Source: an uncultured Prevotella sp.
GTDB taxonomy: Bacteria > Bacteroidota > Bacteroidia > Bacteroidales > Bacteroidaceae
Reading direction: 5' to 3'
DNA: 31,900 nucleotides
Assembly (NCBI GenBank): GCA_900772835.1
Contig: CAAGSA010000049.1
Span: 1-31,900, forward strand
Shown here: positions 9,301 to 15,674 of the stretch, one piece after another
How the letters are laid out: every line of letters starts with the position of its first letter
Position numbering within the stretch: position 1 is the stretch's first letter
Translations under genes and position numbers: made by a program
Notes under the pieces: generated by a model
The model's database searches: none
The model's input: only the letters and a program-made list of their open reading frames with translations
Told to the model about the DNA's origin: nothing

Positions 9301-11124
9301 CTCGGGGTTGCCTCCGGCGATGGTGTGTGTGCCGTCGCTGAGTGTCACTGATACCGCTGCGGCATCAACTGCCTGTCCGTTCACTGCGCTTTCCACGATG
9401 TCGTAGGCAAGCCAGAAATAGTTGTCGCCCTCAAGGAGCGTAACGTCGGTTGCCGGCGTTATCTCGAACGCGTCGCCTGTCACTGCAGCCTCGCCCACTT
9501 TCACAGTGGTGGCGAATTTTGCATCAGCCTTGGTGTAATACAGTGTGGCCTTGCCCACAAGGGCACTGGTATTGTTGGTGTTGAAGGAGAACTTCTTTGC
9601 CGTCATGGCAGGAGAGTTGTTCTCCGTCTTCACGTTCAGCTTCAGCATCTCCTGGTCGGTGTCGCCGGCAGCCACGGTCTTCTTGGAAGGCTGCGCCACC
9701 TCGATTTCCTTAGCCGTCATCGGCTGCGGGATGTACTGCGAAACCTCTGCCTCGAAACCGTCGCGTGTATAGGAGAGCTCGCTGCCAGTGATGAATTTTA
9801 TGGTCAGCGCACCGTCGGCGGCGTTGGAGCGCACGAACGGGGTTTCCTTTTCCCTCACGGTTCTGATGAGGTTTGCAGGGTCGTCGGTAGAGCCGTTGTA
9901 TATATTAATGTATTGCGACTTGTTGTCGTCGTGCAGATTACTCTCGAAGATGTTCATCTTTGAGAAATTGATCATCACCTTCTTGTCGGCAGAAGCCGGC
10001 TTAAAGGTCACCATTCCGTTGAATCCTACCGTCACCTTTTCCGTGGGACCACCGTCGTCGTAGAATTTTATCGGTGTGTCGGTAACGGTTATCGTCTGAT
10101 ATTCAGCCGGGAAATACACTATGGCAGGGTTTGTCACCTCCACTGCCTCTGCATCAGCAAACGGCACCACGCCATCGCCTTTAGCGGCTGTGGTGACACC
10201 CGTAACCTCAAGCTTCACCTTTGCACCCGCAACGGCTTCGCCCTTGAAGTCGCCGACGATGGTGAACTCGTTGCTTCCGCTCTGCAGAGCGTGGTCGAGG
10301 GTGAATGTGTATGTGCCGCCGTTTTCGGCCACTGTGGCATCCAGCGGAGTGGCACCCTTGTAGGATGCTTCGCTTCCAGCGAAGAGCTTCAGCTGGAGTG
10401 GGTCAACGGCACTCTCGTTTGTTGTCAGTCTGAAGCTGACGGTCTTCAGATGGTCGGCGTTCAGCTCGCCTGTCGTGTTCACGAACAGTCCGCCCAGGTT
10501 TACGTTCGTCTTGCTCTCCGGCACGGCAACGACGTTGCCATACTGCGAGCCGGCGCCGGTCACGCTCATATCATCGAGCTTCACGCATTTCACCTTTGCC
10601 ATCCATCCGGCGGATTTCTTGGCATAGCGGAAGATGAAGCCCACGGAGAGTGCCCCGTCGGCGGTGGTGGAATAGAAACTCTTGTCGGTGTACGAACCGT
10701 CGAGCGCTTCCAGCACGTTACCATCGGGCAACTTCGTGTCTGCTTTCACATCGCCTGTGGTAGCAGCCCAGGTGAAGCCCGTGTCGTCCACTTCTCCGTT
10801 GTAGATTGTCGCCTGTCCCTGGTATTTGCCATTCATGTCGCTCCTCACGTCGAAGGTATCGAAGGTAATCTTGATTGAATACCCGGGAGTGGCAGGCTTG
10901 AACACTACCATGGAGTGCGAGTTACTACTGTTCATGCTGGCAATTCCCTTCATGCCCATTGGGTCATAATAGGTAATCTCCTGATCTGTAGCCACCGTCA
11001 CGACTTGCTTGCCGAAGCGGGGCTGCGTCACCGTGTTGGGGTCGCTCTGCGCCATGAGCTGCAGCGGCAGCCATAGCATCGACCACAAGAGTGCCAGCAT
11101 CAGATAACTGTACTTCTTTTTCAT
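3349..11124 (-). CDS. Giant secreted multidomain protein with two DUF4465 domains and a T9SS tail, under a cobalamin riboswitch
   Basis: This protein has 2591 residues and a signal peptide (about 1-25, ending LPLQLMAQ). Domains in order, with approximate positions: a CUB-like module (40-185); then alternating BNR-associated-like and CUB-like beta modules to about 1180, with CUB marks KFYDDGG (near 355) and MFYDDGG (near 928); a right-handed beta-helix (1186-1628) beginning GADFGTIQAAVNSL and rich in N-x-I/V turns; a fibronectin-like domain (1632-1735); then two copies of an Ig/PKD-like domain plus DUF4465 (Ig 1749-1829, DUF4465 1838-2055; Ig 2149-2230, DUF4465 2240-2455). The DUF4465 marks are WAGPDTKG, GFAYSN, YYLADYR and DTWQWVDLRS. 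The last 40 residues (YNISGQKL then GINII) form a Prevotella-type T9SS sorting domain. It should therefore be exported and surface-bound. The cobalamin riboswitch in its leader points to a role in B12 or cobamide acquisition. As I recall, B12-binding surface lipoproteins of Bacteroides (BtuH) carry DUF4465; this needs checking. The beta-helix shows no clear catalytic set. Confidence 0.9.
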   Translation of the reverse strand: MKKKYSYLMLALLWSMLWLPLQLMAQSDPNTVTQPRFGKQVVTVATDQEITYYDPMGMKGIASMNSSNSHSMVVFKPATPGYSIKITFDTFDVRSDMNGKYQGQATIYNGEVDDTGFTWAATTGDVKADTKLPDGNVLEALDGSYTDKSFYSTTADGALSVGFIFRYAKKSAGWMAKVKCVKLDDMSVTGAGSQYGNVVAVPESKTNVNLGGLFVNTTGELNADHLKTVSFRLTTNESAVDPLQLKLFAGSEASYKGATPLDATVAENGGTYTFTLDHALQSGSNEFTIVGDFKGEAVAGAKVKLEVTGVTTAAKGDGVVPFADAEAVEVTNPAIVYFPAEYQTITVTDTPIKFYDDGGPTEKVTVGFNGMVTFKPASADKKVMINFSKMNIFESNLHDDNKSQYINIYNGSTDDPANLIRTVREKETPFVRSNAADGALTIKFITGSELSYTRDGFEAEVSQYIPQPMTAKEIEVAQPSKKTVAAGDTDQEMLKLNVKTENNSPAMTAKKFSFNTNNTSALVGKATLYYTKADAKFATTVKVGEAAVTGDAFEITPATDVTLLEGDNYFWLAYDIVESAVNGQAVDAAAVSVTLSDGTHTIAGGNPEGDRKVFNQVESHLNQGTVTKKVNGSMVFKTKNQSDYSTDYESGTDERINIFEPYNAGMICQIEFSRFELFYPSSSYDPSHASLKVYSGKGTSGELLWEDTKATKDKGPEKILRSKSADGALTVVFNPNQTTSYYTKKGFEATVSEYLSKPMTVGSTTVEQTPKEIAGVGEKNLDLLSVNVITEGDLDAKQLSAVNLNMKNSAPAISKLYLYAQAKQGDAVAADAEPLATASVTPDMQTAALTLAEPKLLAEGSNWFLIRCDVSDDAVSGNLLDASVTSLTVGSETVAVENGDPEGATMVMNLLNMQPGDNGEKIIAEGSPLMFYDDGGVDGNYSKNFSGTVTFAPKTPGQSVKLTFKEWALTAQDKFYIYNGGEVKDKADATYSMYDKPTYFLSDAEDGKVTVKFVTKYSKSGFAIEVTAYEKQPIRIASVEATPVAQEKAMKGGEAKLMKIAVVADGDLNSLDIQKFNIGAFDAGTVDAVNIYATGTSDAFAPVNLFGKAIAGQTAIEGSYKVTLPGTYYFWLTADVASAAVENAVAAVSLASVTGNGTETALAETVSVSTTVAAGKSGTYTVGAGADFGTIQAAVNSLKDGIDGPVVINIKRGIYNENVEIPEIPGASETNTITIQSESGDWHDVQIYHNNYNEPAYSDDKMFAEYGVFTVAGADWVTLRGLDLTTTDLTYPGVLHVKNESRHLTVDGCHIHTGISTSYSTDINLIYTYSRNVAYQNNDYMTVKNCLLEGGYIGVRMGGTGNVVLPKEVGGIIENNIIRNFGSKGIYLHDELGAKIRNNRIENYESTKAVDGMDIETKDVYGDSFEISGNKVNLEVSNTASGISIRSLVGTAETPVNVFNNEVVISSDNKSSYGIRLGSASKNVNVVYNTVNMNGNTTSTAMWINDSGMQNLNVLNNIFMNKAGGYVYRYYDATCMDKANYAHNVGYTTGDVFAYNKSDIATYDDWKALSNETDGQNVAVEFIDNENELQPVAAGNLLTAQPLAYVTTDITGTERNATTPTIGAYEFDACTEAPLMAEGYPVVSNIKDTSADVKVIFNQSGEAHFIAKLSTEAAPAADVVAAAEPTLTVHKNEAATATVENLEKDKEYIIYTVLCNTNDAKSQVYATSKFVAGGEVIKEIPNTSVIAEATESVAAGMKAELKATVDKGTAPFSISWTNGKHSEIATAILEDYGTAVSEYAPAECDLYYVTVTDANGKQASDTCRVVVTGKAVTATFENLYLDGESFWAGPDTKGQAVPGMYGGEDVNGSFVSGSYQFSNSYNTKFASWSGFAYSNRTATNFNTITPDQYNNVVGHGYDNSENFAVAFNSGEIKVLNSPLTGDSIRGLYITSSAYAANTILNAKEEDYAHKFEKDDWMKVTFTGYHADGTETKTDYYLADYRADKKADRYCLDTWQWVDLRSLGEVTSIKFALSGSDSGAFGLNTPAYFCIDNFNGNRVEADAELQTKAGEFDLSKMFTFDDAEATVAYAFADALGEDIAEYVIIEGGMLKVSNQLTKKFNVTVSATQKGKVQFLNIPFDVVKYLPELKATASATASVEEGQKAELKASVTDGTAPFSISWLNGKREQIATASLDALGETTSEYAPSECDIYYLLVTDANGKEAADTCRVIVTGEAVTATFENLYLDTDSYWAGPDTKGTVGEAWGSTQYNGSFVSGSYEFQNSYIPAWSSWTGFAYSNRKATSFETMTPDQYNSAVGSGYDNSENYAVAFDNGVINVKNNSVAGDCIRGFYITNNAWVAESVKNGNGTARKFEKGDYLKVILKGTKVDGTTEEVEYYLADYRSAREADHYCLDTWQWVDLRSMGNVTSISFSLDGTDKGQYGLNTPTYFCLDNFNGNRVVGEADTQTAGGEIDLSQFFTFDDAEATVSYAFADALDEETAQNVALSADGKLTVSKYFEKKFNVTVSATQKGRIQFLTIPFDIVSGINKVYGEDDANVSARYNISGQKLDNRQRGINIIRTKDGKTLKVGVK
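3500..5910 (-). repeat. Two tandem intragenic copies of about 1.2 kb (Ig/PKD-DUF4465-linker)
   Basis: Matching stretches recur at an offset of about 1205 bases. Examples are GTAGCCTCAGCATCATCGAA near 3668 and again near 4873, and the TCAACCCACTGCCATGTGTC block near 3869 and 5074. Each copy encodes an Ig/PKD-like domain (TAPFSISW), a DUF4465 domain and a linker (FTFDDAEATVxYAFADAL). The copies are near-identical in places and diverged in others, including the C-terminal half of DUF4465. Confidence 0.85.
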
Positions 11125-11141
11125 TTTTGTTTATAAAGTTA

Positions 11142-11205
11142 GTGAATAAAATAATGTTTTCCAACATCTTTCGTCTTCCCACGCCTTCCTCGAAGCGTTG
11201 AAAAC
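11142..11205 (-). promoter_or_regulatory. Possible expression platform between riboswitch and start codon
   Basis: On the minus strand, GTTTTCAAC (11205-11197) can pair with GTTGGAAAAC (11165-11156; one bulged G). The tail that follows is U-rich (ATTATTTTATT). Inside the loop sits a smaller hairpin at 11181-11198 (ACG, CTTC, GAG loop, GAAG, bulge, CGT); the two helices overlap by two bases. This is terminator-like but weak, so transcriptional control is only a suggestion. Confidence 0.35.
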
Positions 11206-11253
11206 CAGAAAATCCGTTCCGCGCAATTTAAGGTCACTCAGAATTTCTCTTCT

Positions 11254-11422
11254 CGCAATGGCAGGTCTTCTGACTCGCCGCCCGGAGCGTGGACGCCTTC
11301 CCAACAATAGTGCAGTGGCATCGTGTCCAAGTCCGTGACAAGGGCGGCATACAGCAGCGGGACTGTCCGGGATTCTCACCCGGTTCCCTTTTAATCGCCC
11401 GTTGGGGGGCGAACCGCTTGCG
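11254..11422 (-). ncRNA. Cobalamin (B12) riboswitch
   Basis: Read on the minus strand, the conserved parts appear in order. First come a P1 arm (CGCAA, 11422-11418) and a stem CGCCC/GGGCG. Then comes the core AAAAGGGAACCGGGTGAGAA running into TCCCGGACAGTCCCGC (about 11392-11357). Next are GCCACTGCA, TTGGGAAGGCG and finally the B12 box GAGTCAGAAGACCTGCC (11276-11260), with the closing P1 arm TTGCG (11258-11254). This matches the adenosylcobalamin-type riboswitch consensus almost base for base. It lies 130 bases upstream of the giant gene's start, on the same strand, with no gene between. By the usual behaviour of the family, bound cobalamin would turn expression off. Confidence 0.96.
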
Positions 11423-11531
11423 TTTCTCCTTATCTCCCTGTGCGCAGAGGTGCAGTGTTGTCCTCTACCGGGGGGATAGTTCTTGTCAATATGCTTTTAT
11501 CCAAAGATTATGCTTATATGCAAAGATTCTG

Positions 11532-11562
11532 CAAAGGTAGACAAATAAAACCGATACGCAAA
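11532..11562 (-). promoter_or_regulatory. Promoter of the riboswitch-controlled giant gene
   Basis: On the minus strand there is a perfect -7 element TACCTTTG (11539-11532), with TTTG (11562-11559) exactly 19 bases upstream, as in the Bacteroidetes consensus. Transcription would start near 11525, giving a leader of about 400 nt that includes the whole riboswitch. Two further CTTTG-type hexamers lie just downstream (near 11521 and 11501). Confidence 0.75.
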
Positions 11563-11637
11563 CAAATCAACGAAATATTTACCCCGTTGGGTGTTTTTCC
11601 CTGCCGCTGCCACTATATGGCGGATGCGGAAAGCCGT

Positions 11638-11725
11638 TGCCAGGCATCAGTACTTGCCACGGATTACTCGGCTCTTTACTATGAAGACTTCAGTCATTCA
11701 TTATGAATTACTCCAGTACTTCTAA
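11638..11725. repeat. Degenerate array of four 22-bp repeats
   Basis: Four consecutive 22-base units (11638-11659, 11660-11681, 11682-11703, 11704-11725) align on a pattern of GGATTACTC / GAATTACTCC followed by AGTACTT and TA. The best unit, GAATTACTCCAGTACTTCTA, matches a unit at 20320-20339 with only two differences. A 9-bp stem (CCAGTACTT 11713-11721 with AAGTACTGG 11740-11748) overlaps the last unit. The remainder of 11563-11831 shows no gene. Confidence 0.65.
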
Positions 11726-11831
11726 GCGAAAGCTGAAAAAAGTACTGGAAACGGCTTCTCTATCCGTACTGCGTTTTTCGCTGAAACTCAACATGTACGA
11801 ATGAAAAACATGAATTAAAAACAGACTTCGC

Positions 11832-11862
11832 TTGCCTCATTATTATGTTTTTACTATTTTTG
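11832..11862 (+). promoter_or_regulatory. Promoter upstream of the AAA-ATPase remnant
   Basis: TTG (11832-11834) lies 20 bases upstream of a perfect -7 element TATTTTTG (11855-11862), and the ATG of the truncated gene begins 53 bases further on. It could still drive the LRR lipoprotein gene beyond. Confidence 0.6.
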
Positions 11863-11915
11863 TAGTCGAAAAAGCATCCATATGATACAAGCCACGGAAT
11901 AAACCTTTTTTCATC

Positions 11916-12071
11916 ATGAGAGATATTGTAAACAAATACCCCGTAGGAATACAGTTGTTCGTGAGCATAAGAGAAGGAAACTATCTGTGTGTGGACAAGA
12001 CGAAGTATATTGCAGAGAATGTGAGTGTCATTAATTTACGCTGTATTTGCAAAACGAATTGCATATCTTAA
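11916..12071 (+). pseudogene. Truncated 5' fragment of an AAA-ATPase-like (PF09820) gene
   Basis: The ATG at 11916 opens a 51-codon frame. Its first 35 residues contain KYPVGIQLF, SIREGNYLCVDKTKYI and AEN, which is the N-terminal signature of the AAA-ATPase-like/PD-(D/E)XK family that is abundant in Prevotella and Bacteroides. Family members usually run to about 500-550 residues. Here the match stops abruptly after about base 12020, and the rest (VSVINLRCICKTNCIS, then stop) is unrelated. The Walker motif that should follow is absent. A good promoter is still in place upstream. I read this as a deletion remnant whose 3' part was replaced by the sequence leading to the LRR gene. No other part of the gene is visible in the window. 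Confidence 0.75.
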
Positions 12072-12121
12072 ATACTTATATATATAAAGGAGCAACATCT
12101 TATCAATTAAAAACATTAGAC

Positions 12122-13528
12122 ATGAGAAAATTTCATAATTATTTTTTCGCCCTTGCACTGGCATTATGTATAGCTTCGTGCGGTGGCGACAGCGATGACG
12201 ACGGTAGCGGAAACGGTAACGGCAATACAGGCGAGAACACCGAAACGACAGTGAAACCAGACAAAATGGGACTTACGGTAACGCTGAACGAGCCTGGCAC
12301 TCTTGTGGAAAAGATTGATGCCGCAAAGAAATATACCACGGCAAGTCTGAAGGTTAAAGGTAAAATCAACGGTACCGATATCCTTTTCCTCCGTGATATG
12401 GCAGGAGGCGACGGGAAAGGGAAACCGACAAACGGAACACTCGCATATCTTGATTTGAGCGATGCACAGATTGTAAAGGGCGGAAGGGCATACCTGAGCA
12501 ATCAAAAATACGATACCTTCGTAACAAAAGACAATACAATACCAGTCGGCATGTTCTTTGGATGCGTATCGCTGATAAAGGTGTATCTGCCGAACAGTGC
12601 CACAAAAATGGAAGGAACCATATTCAAGGGCTGCACTGCCATTGAGAATGTATATCTCCCGTTTTCTCTGAATGAAATCGAAGACGACCCGTTTTCGGAA
12701 AGCAAAGCCCTGAAGGCAGACATCGCCAATCTGAAAGGATGGAACGATATTGACATGAGTAAAAGAAGAAGCATCATGTCGGAAGCCGTAACATATACAT
12801 ATAAGGGCAAAGAAATCAAGGAACTGACGGTTCCGTCGGGAATAACAAAGCTCAGCTCAAACTATATGCTGATAAAAGGAATTACTGCTGTAAATGTACC
12901 GGGGTCGGTTAAAGAAATTGGCGAACAAGCCTTGGCTTCAGTAAACCTGAAGAAAGTGACACTGGGAAATGGCATAGAAAAGATTGGGAATGATGCATTC
13001 AGATGGTGTACGCAGATTACTTCACTGCAGATTCCGAATACTGTAAAGCATCTCGGCAAAGGCTGTTTGAGGCATTGCACCGCTCTGGAAGAGCTCAAGA
13101 TACCTAATTCTGTAGAATCCCTTGGAGCTTATGCCTTCGATGAATGCAAGTCGCTTAAATCATTGGATCTTTCTTCTACAAGAATCCCTGAATTATGGAC
13201 CGGTACTTTTGCGGAATGCACGAATCTAAAGGATTTAAAACTTCCGAACGGGCTGAAGAACATCGGTGAGTCTGCTTTATGGAAAGCAACAGGACTCAAG
13301 ACTCTTACTATCCCTGCATCAGTAACCTACATTGGAGACCATGCTTTCCTGTCATGTGATAACATAACAGAGCTGCACATGAAGTCAAAAACTGCTCCTA
13401 AGTATGGAGGAGATAAAGGATCCGGACTTGGGTTCGGTGGAAGAAAAATAGATATATATGTACCGAAAGGCTGCAAGGAGGCTTACAACAAGACCCCATG
13501 GAACTATAACAATATTATTGAGGAATAA
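12122..13528 (+). CDS. BspA-like leucine-rich-repeat surface lipoprotein
   Basis: The chosen start gives a 468-residue protein with a lipoprotein signal (ALALCIASC, lipidated Cys20). The frame extends 25 codons further upstream, but that stretch would put an unsuitable sequence ahead of the signal peptide. After Cys20 comes a D-, G- and N-rich linker (GGDSDDDGSGNG), resembling the acidic export signal that sends Bacteroidetes lipoproteins to the cell surface. From about residue 270 there are repeats of about 23 residues of the LRR_5/BspA type, for example GIEKIGNDAFRWCTQITSL and VTYIGDHAFLSCDNITEL. The C-terminus (IYVPKGCKEAYNKTPWNY) is the usual closing segment of such proteins. BspA-like proteins bind host or bacterial partners; the ligand here is unknown. 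A terminator follows at 13560-13607. Confidence 0.9.
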   Translation: MRKFHNYFFALALALCIASCGGDSDDDGSGNGNGNTGENTETTVKPDKMGLTVTLNEPGTLVEKIDAAKKYTTASLKVKGKINGTDILFLRDMAGGDGKGKPTNGTLAYLDLSDAQIVKGGRAYLSNQKYDTFVTKDNTIPVGMFFGCVSLIKVYLPNSATKMEGTIFKGCTAIENVYLPFSLNEIEDDPFSESKALKADIANLKGWNDIDMSKRRSIMSEAVTYTYKGKEIKELTVPSGITKLSSNYMLIKGITAVNVPGSVKEIGEQALASVNLKKVTLGNGIEKIGNDAFRWCTQITSLQIPNTVKHLGKGCLRHCTALEELKIPNSVESLGAYAFDECKSLKSLDLSSTRIPELWTGTFAECTNLKDLKLPNGLKNIGESALWKATGLKTLTIPASVTYIGDHAFLSCDNITELHMKSKTAPKYGGDKGSGLGFGGRKIDIYVPKGCKEAYNKTPWNYNNIIEE

Positions 13529-13559
13529 CAAATGATAGTGGATACTATCAGATAGAAAA

Positions 13560-13614
13560 AAGAACTGATACAAGACTGAATCGCTTTTCGCCCCTGCATC
13601 AGTTCTTTATTTTA
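13560..13614 (+). terminator. Terminator between the convergent LRR and mlaF-like genes
   Basis: A 10-bp stem (AAGAACTGAT 13560-13569 with ATCAGTTCTT 13598-13607) with a long 28-base loop, followed by TATTTTA. A run of A before the stem makes it usable from the other side too. A smaller 6-bp hairpin (GATAGT/ACTATC) lies just upstream near 13532-13547. Confidence 0.65.
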
Positions 13615-13656
13615 GCCATCGGCAACTGCCTGTTGCCTTGCCGCTTTGGGTTTCAC

Positions 13657-14430
13657 CTATTTTATATTCATCTTCTCCATTTCCGTTTCCTTCATCTTCT
13701 TGAGCAGGTCGCTGGCAAAGATGAAGTCGGTGAGCTTCTTGTTGGTCGAGCCCATGATGTCGGCGCTCTTGCCCTGCCATTCCTTCTCGCCCTGATAGAT
13801 GAAGATGATGTTCTCGCCGATGCCCATCACGGAATTCATGTCGTGGGTGTTGATGATGGTGGTGATGTTGAATTCCTCGGTGATGCCGTGGAGAAGGTCG
13901 TCGATAACGAGCGACGTCTTGGGGTCGAGACCCGAGTTCGGCTCGTCGCAGAACAGATACTGCGGATTGAGGGCTATTGCCCTGGCTATAGCCACACGCT
14001 TCTGCATTCCGCCCGAAATTTCATCGGGGTACTTCTTCTGGGCATCAACCAAGTTCACGCGGTCGAGGCATTCCTGTGCGCGGTGTATGCGCTCCCTGAG
14101 GTTCATCGAGGAGAACATGTCAAGGGGGAACATCACGTTTTCGAGCACCGACAGCGAATCGAACAGTGCCGCACTCTGGAATATCATGCCCATCTCGCGG
14201 CGCATCATCACTTTCTCGTTCTTGGTCATGGTGACAAAGTTTCTGCCGTCGTAGAGCACCTCGCCGCTCGTGGGATCAAGCAGCCCCACGAGATTCTTCA
14301 TCAGCACTGTCTTTCCGCTTCCGCTCTGCCCGATGATAAGGTTCGTCTTTCCGCTTTCGAACACGGCACTGATGTCCTTCAGCACTTCCTTGTCGCCGAA
14401 CGACTTGCACAGATGTTTTATTTCAATCAT
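13657..14430 (-). CDS. mlaF: ABC transporter ATPase of the MlaF (lipid transport) family
   Basis: This is a 257-residue ATPase. Walker A is GQSGSGKT (34-41), the signature ISGGMQKRVAIARA starts near residue 137, Walker B and its extension read CDEPNSGLDP, and the H-loop is NTHDMNSV. The GGMQKRVAIARA form of the signature is typical of MlaF/Ttg2A-type ATPases. They power MCE systems that move phospholipids between the inner and outer membranes. The permease partner lies 36 bases upstream (14467-15213). The usual MCE substrate-binding protein (MlaD) is not adjacent and must be elsewhere. The last 15 residues are charged (KKMKETEMEKMNIK). It is the final gene of the minus-strand run that begins with era. 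Confidence 0.9.
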   Translation of the reverse strand: MIEIKHLCKSFGDKEVLKDISAVFESGKTNLIIGQSGSGKTVLMKNLVGLLDPTSGEVLYDGRNFVTMTKNEKVMMRREMGMIFQSAALFDSLSVLENVMFPLDMFSSMNLRERIHRAQECLDRVNLVDAQKKYPDEISGGMQKRVAIARAIALNPQYLFCDEPNSGLDPKTSLVIDDLLHGITEEFNITTIINTHDMNSVMGIGENIIFIYQGEKEWQGKSADIMGSTNKKLTDFIFASDLLKKMKETEMEKMNIK

Positions 14431-14466
14431 TTTTTCTTCTTTTTATTATTGCCTCACCTCAAAACG

Positions 14467-15213
14467 TCAGCTGAGCAGCTGGGTGAGGAACACGTCGGAA
14501 CAGAGAATGAGCACACTACTCGTAACAACGGCGTTGGTGCTCGCCTTGCCCACTTCCACAGAGCCGCCATCTACGGTGTAGCCATAGTATGACGACACGC
14601 TGCTGATGATGAACGCAAAGAAAAGGCTCTTGATGATGCTCATCCACATGAACCACGGGTTGAAGCTATGCTGCAGACCGGCGGTAAGGTCGTCAGGGCT
14701 GAGCACGTGGCCCACGAATGCCGTGGCGTAGGCTCCTATGATTCCCGTTGCCGAGGAGAAGATGACGAGGAACGGCATAATCGTTATCAGTCCCATCATC
14801 TTGGGCAGGATGAGATAACTCGCCGAATTCACACCCATGATGTCGAGCGCGTCTATCTGCTGCGTGACACGCATCGTGCCTATCTCCGAAGCGATGTTCG
14901 ACCCCACCTTTCCGGCGAGGATAAGACACATGATGGAGGAGGAGAACTCCAGCAGGAGAATCTCTCTCGTAGTGTAGCCCGACACCCAGCGCGGCATCCA
15001 GGGACTCTGGATGTTCAGCTTCATCTGGATGCAGATGACGGCACCGATGAAGAAGGATATGAGCAACACGATGCCAATGGAATCGACACCCAGCCCGGAC
15101 ATCTCCTTTATATACTGCTTCATGAACATACGCATTCTTTCTGGACGCGAGAAGGAACGCCCCATGAGGATGAGGTATTTGCCGAAGCTTGTAAGATATT
15201 TGTGTATAAGCAT
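14467..15213 (-). CDS. mlaE: MlaE-type ABC transporter permease
   Basis: This 248-residue integral membrane protein matches the MlaE permease family in length and motifs. SFFIGAVICIQMKL lies in an early membrane segment, followed by the conserved cytoplasmic stretch EIGTMRVTQQIDALDIMGVN. The hydrophobic segments after it include MMGLITIMPFLVIFSSATGI and LFFAFIISSVSSYYGY. With the ATPase just downstream it should form the inner-membrane core of a phospholipid transporter. An N-terminal basic amphipathic stretch (KYLILMGRSFSRPERMRMFM) is usual for the family. It begins 40 bases after the small lipoprotein gene. Confidence 0.9.
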   Translation of the reverse strand: MLIHKYLTSFGKYLILMGRSFSRPERMRMFMKQYIKEMSGLGVDSIGIVLLISFFIGAVICIQMKLNIQSPWMPRWVSGYTTREILLLEFSSSIMCLILAGKVGSNIASEIGTMRVTQQIDALDIMGVNSASYLILPKMMGLITIMPFLVIFSSATGIIGAYATAFVGHVLSPDDLTAGLQHSFNPWFMWMSIIKSLFFAFIISSVSSYYGYTVDGGSVEVGKASTNAVVTSSVLILCSDVFLTQLLS

Positions 15214-15253
15214 TTTTATTGTCTGTTGAATGTGGACTTCCCGGCGTGGAACG

Positions 15254-15670
15254 TCATTTCATCATCCACCTGTCGTTTACTTTTATCATCGGCACCACGA
15301 TTTCCTCCTTGGTGCTGTCGCTGAAGCAAAGCAGAAGGAAGGCATTCGCTGTGGAATGCAGACTGTCGCTGATGCAGTTGGCTACCCTCACCTCGCTCAC
15401 GCCGCCGTGGAGCTTGTTCAGCTCGCTCCAGAACATCTTCGTGTTTGTCACAAGCTGCTCGCGGTAGGACGCTGGTATGCTCTCCGGCTGGTGGTGCATA
15501 TCGGTGAAGAAGTCGTACCCTCCGTTTTTCAGACTGTCGTAGTATTCCTGTGCCGCCTGTGCCGCTGCATCGTCGGGCTTTGCCGTACTGGACGAGCAGG
15601 CGGCAACGGCGGTTGCGGCTATGGCGGAAACGATTGCCGCTGGGATAGCGGCGCGCATTCCTTTTCGCAT
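15254..15670 (-). CDS. Small lipoprotein, NTF2-like fold suspected
   Basis: A 138-residue protein with a lipoprotein signal: a basic start (MRKGMR), an Ala-rich hydrophobic stretch and the lipobox VAAC at residues 22-25, followed by SSSTAKPDD. The mature part has a helical beginning (AAAQAAQEYYDSLKNGGYDF) and ends in strands (IVVPMIKVNDRWMMK). This resembles small Bacteroidetes lipoproteins of the DUF4878/NTF2-like kind, but I could not confirm the family. It sits 4 bases after der and 40 before the mlaE-like gene, so it is probably co-transcribed. A helper role in envelope lipid transport is possible but unproven. Confidence 0.75.
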   Translation of the reverse strand: MRKGMRAAIPAAIVSAIAATAVAACSSSTAKPDDAAAQAAQEYYDSLKNGGYDFFTDMHHQPESIPASYREQLVTNTKMFWSELNKLHGGVSEVRVANCISDSLHSTANAFLLLCFSDSTKEEIVVPMIKVNDRWMMK

Positions 15671-15674
15671 GAGG

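Noticed and set aside
11289..11706. Small plus-strand frames over the riboswitch region
   Set aside because: They are antisense to the conserved aptamer and promoter on the minus strand, which explain the sequence fully.
12047..12121. Longer start for the LRR lipoprotein
   Set aside because: The extra 25 residues would precede a complete lipoprotein signal peptide and overlap the tail of the AAA-ATPase remnant.
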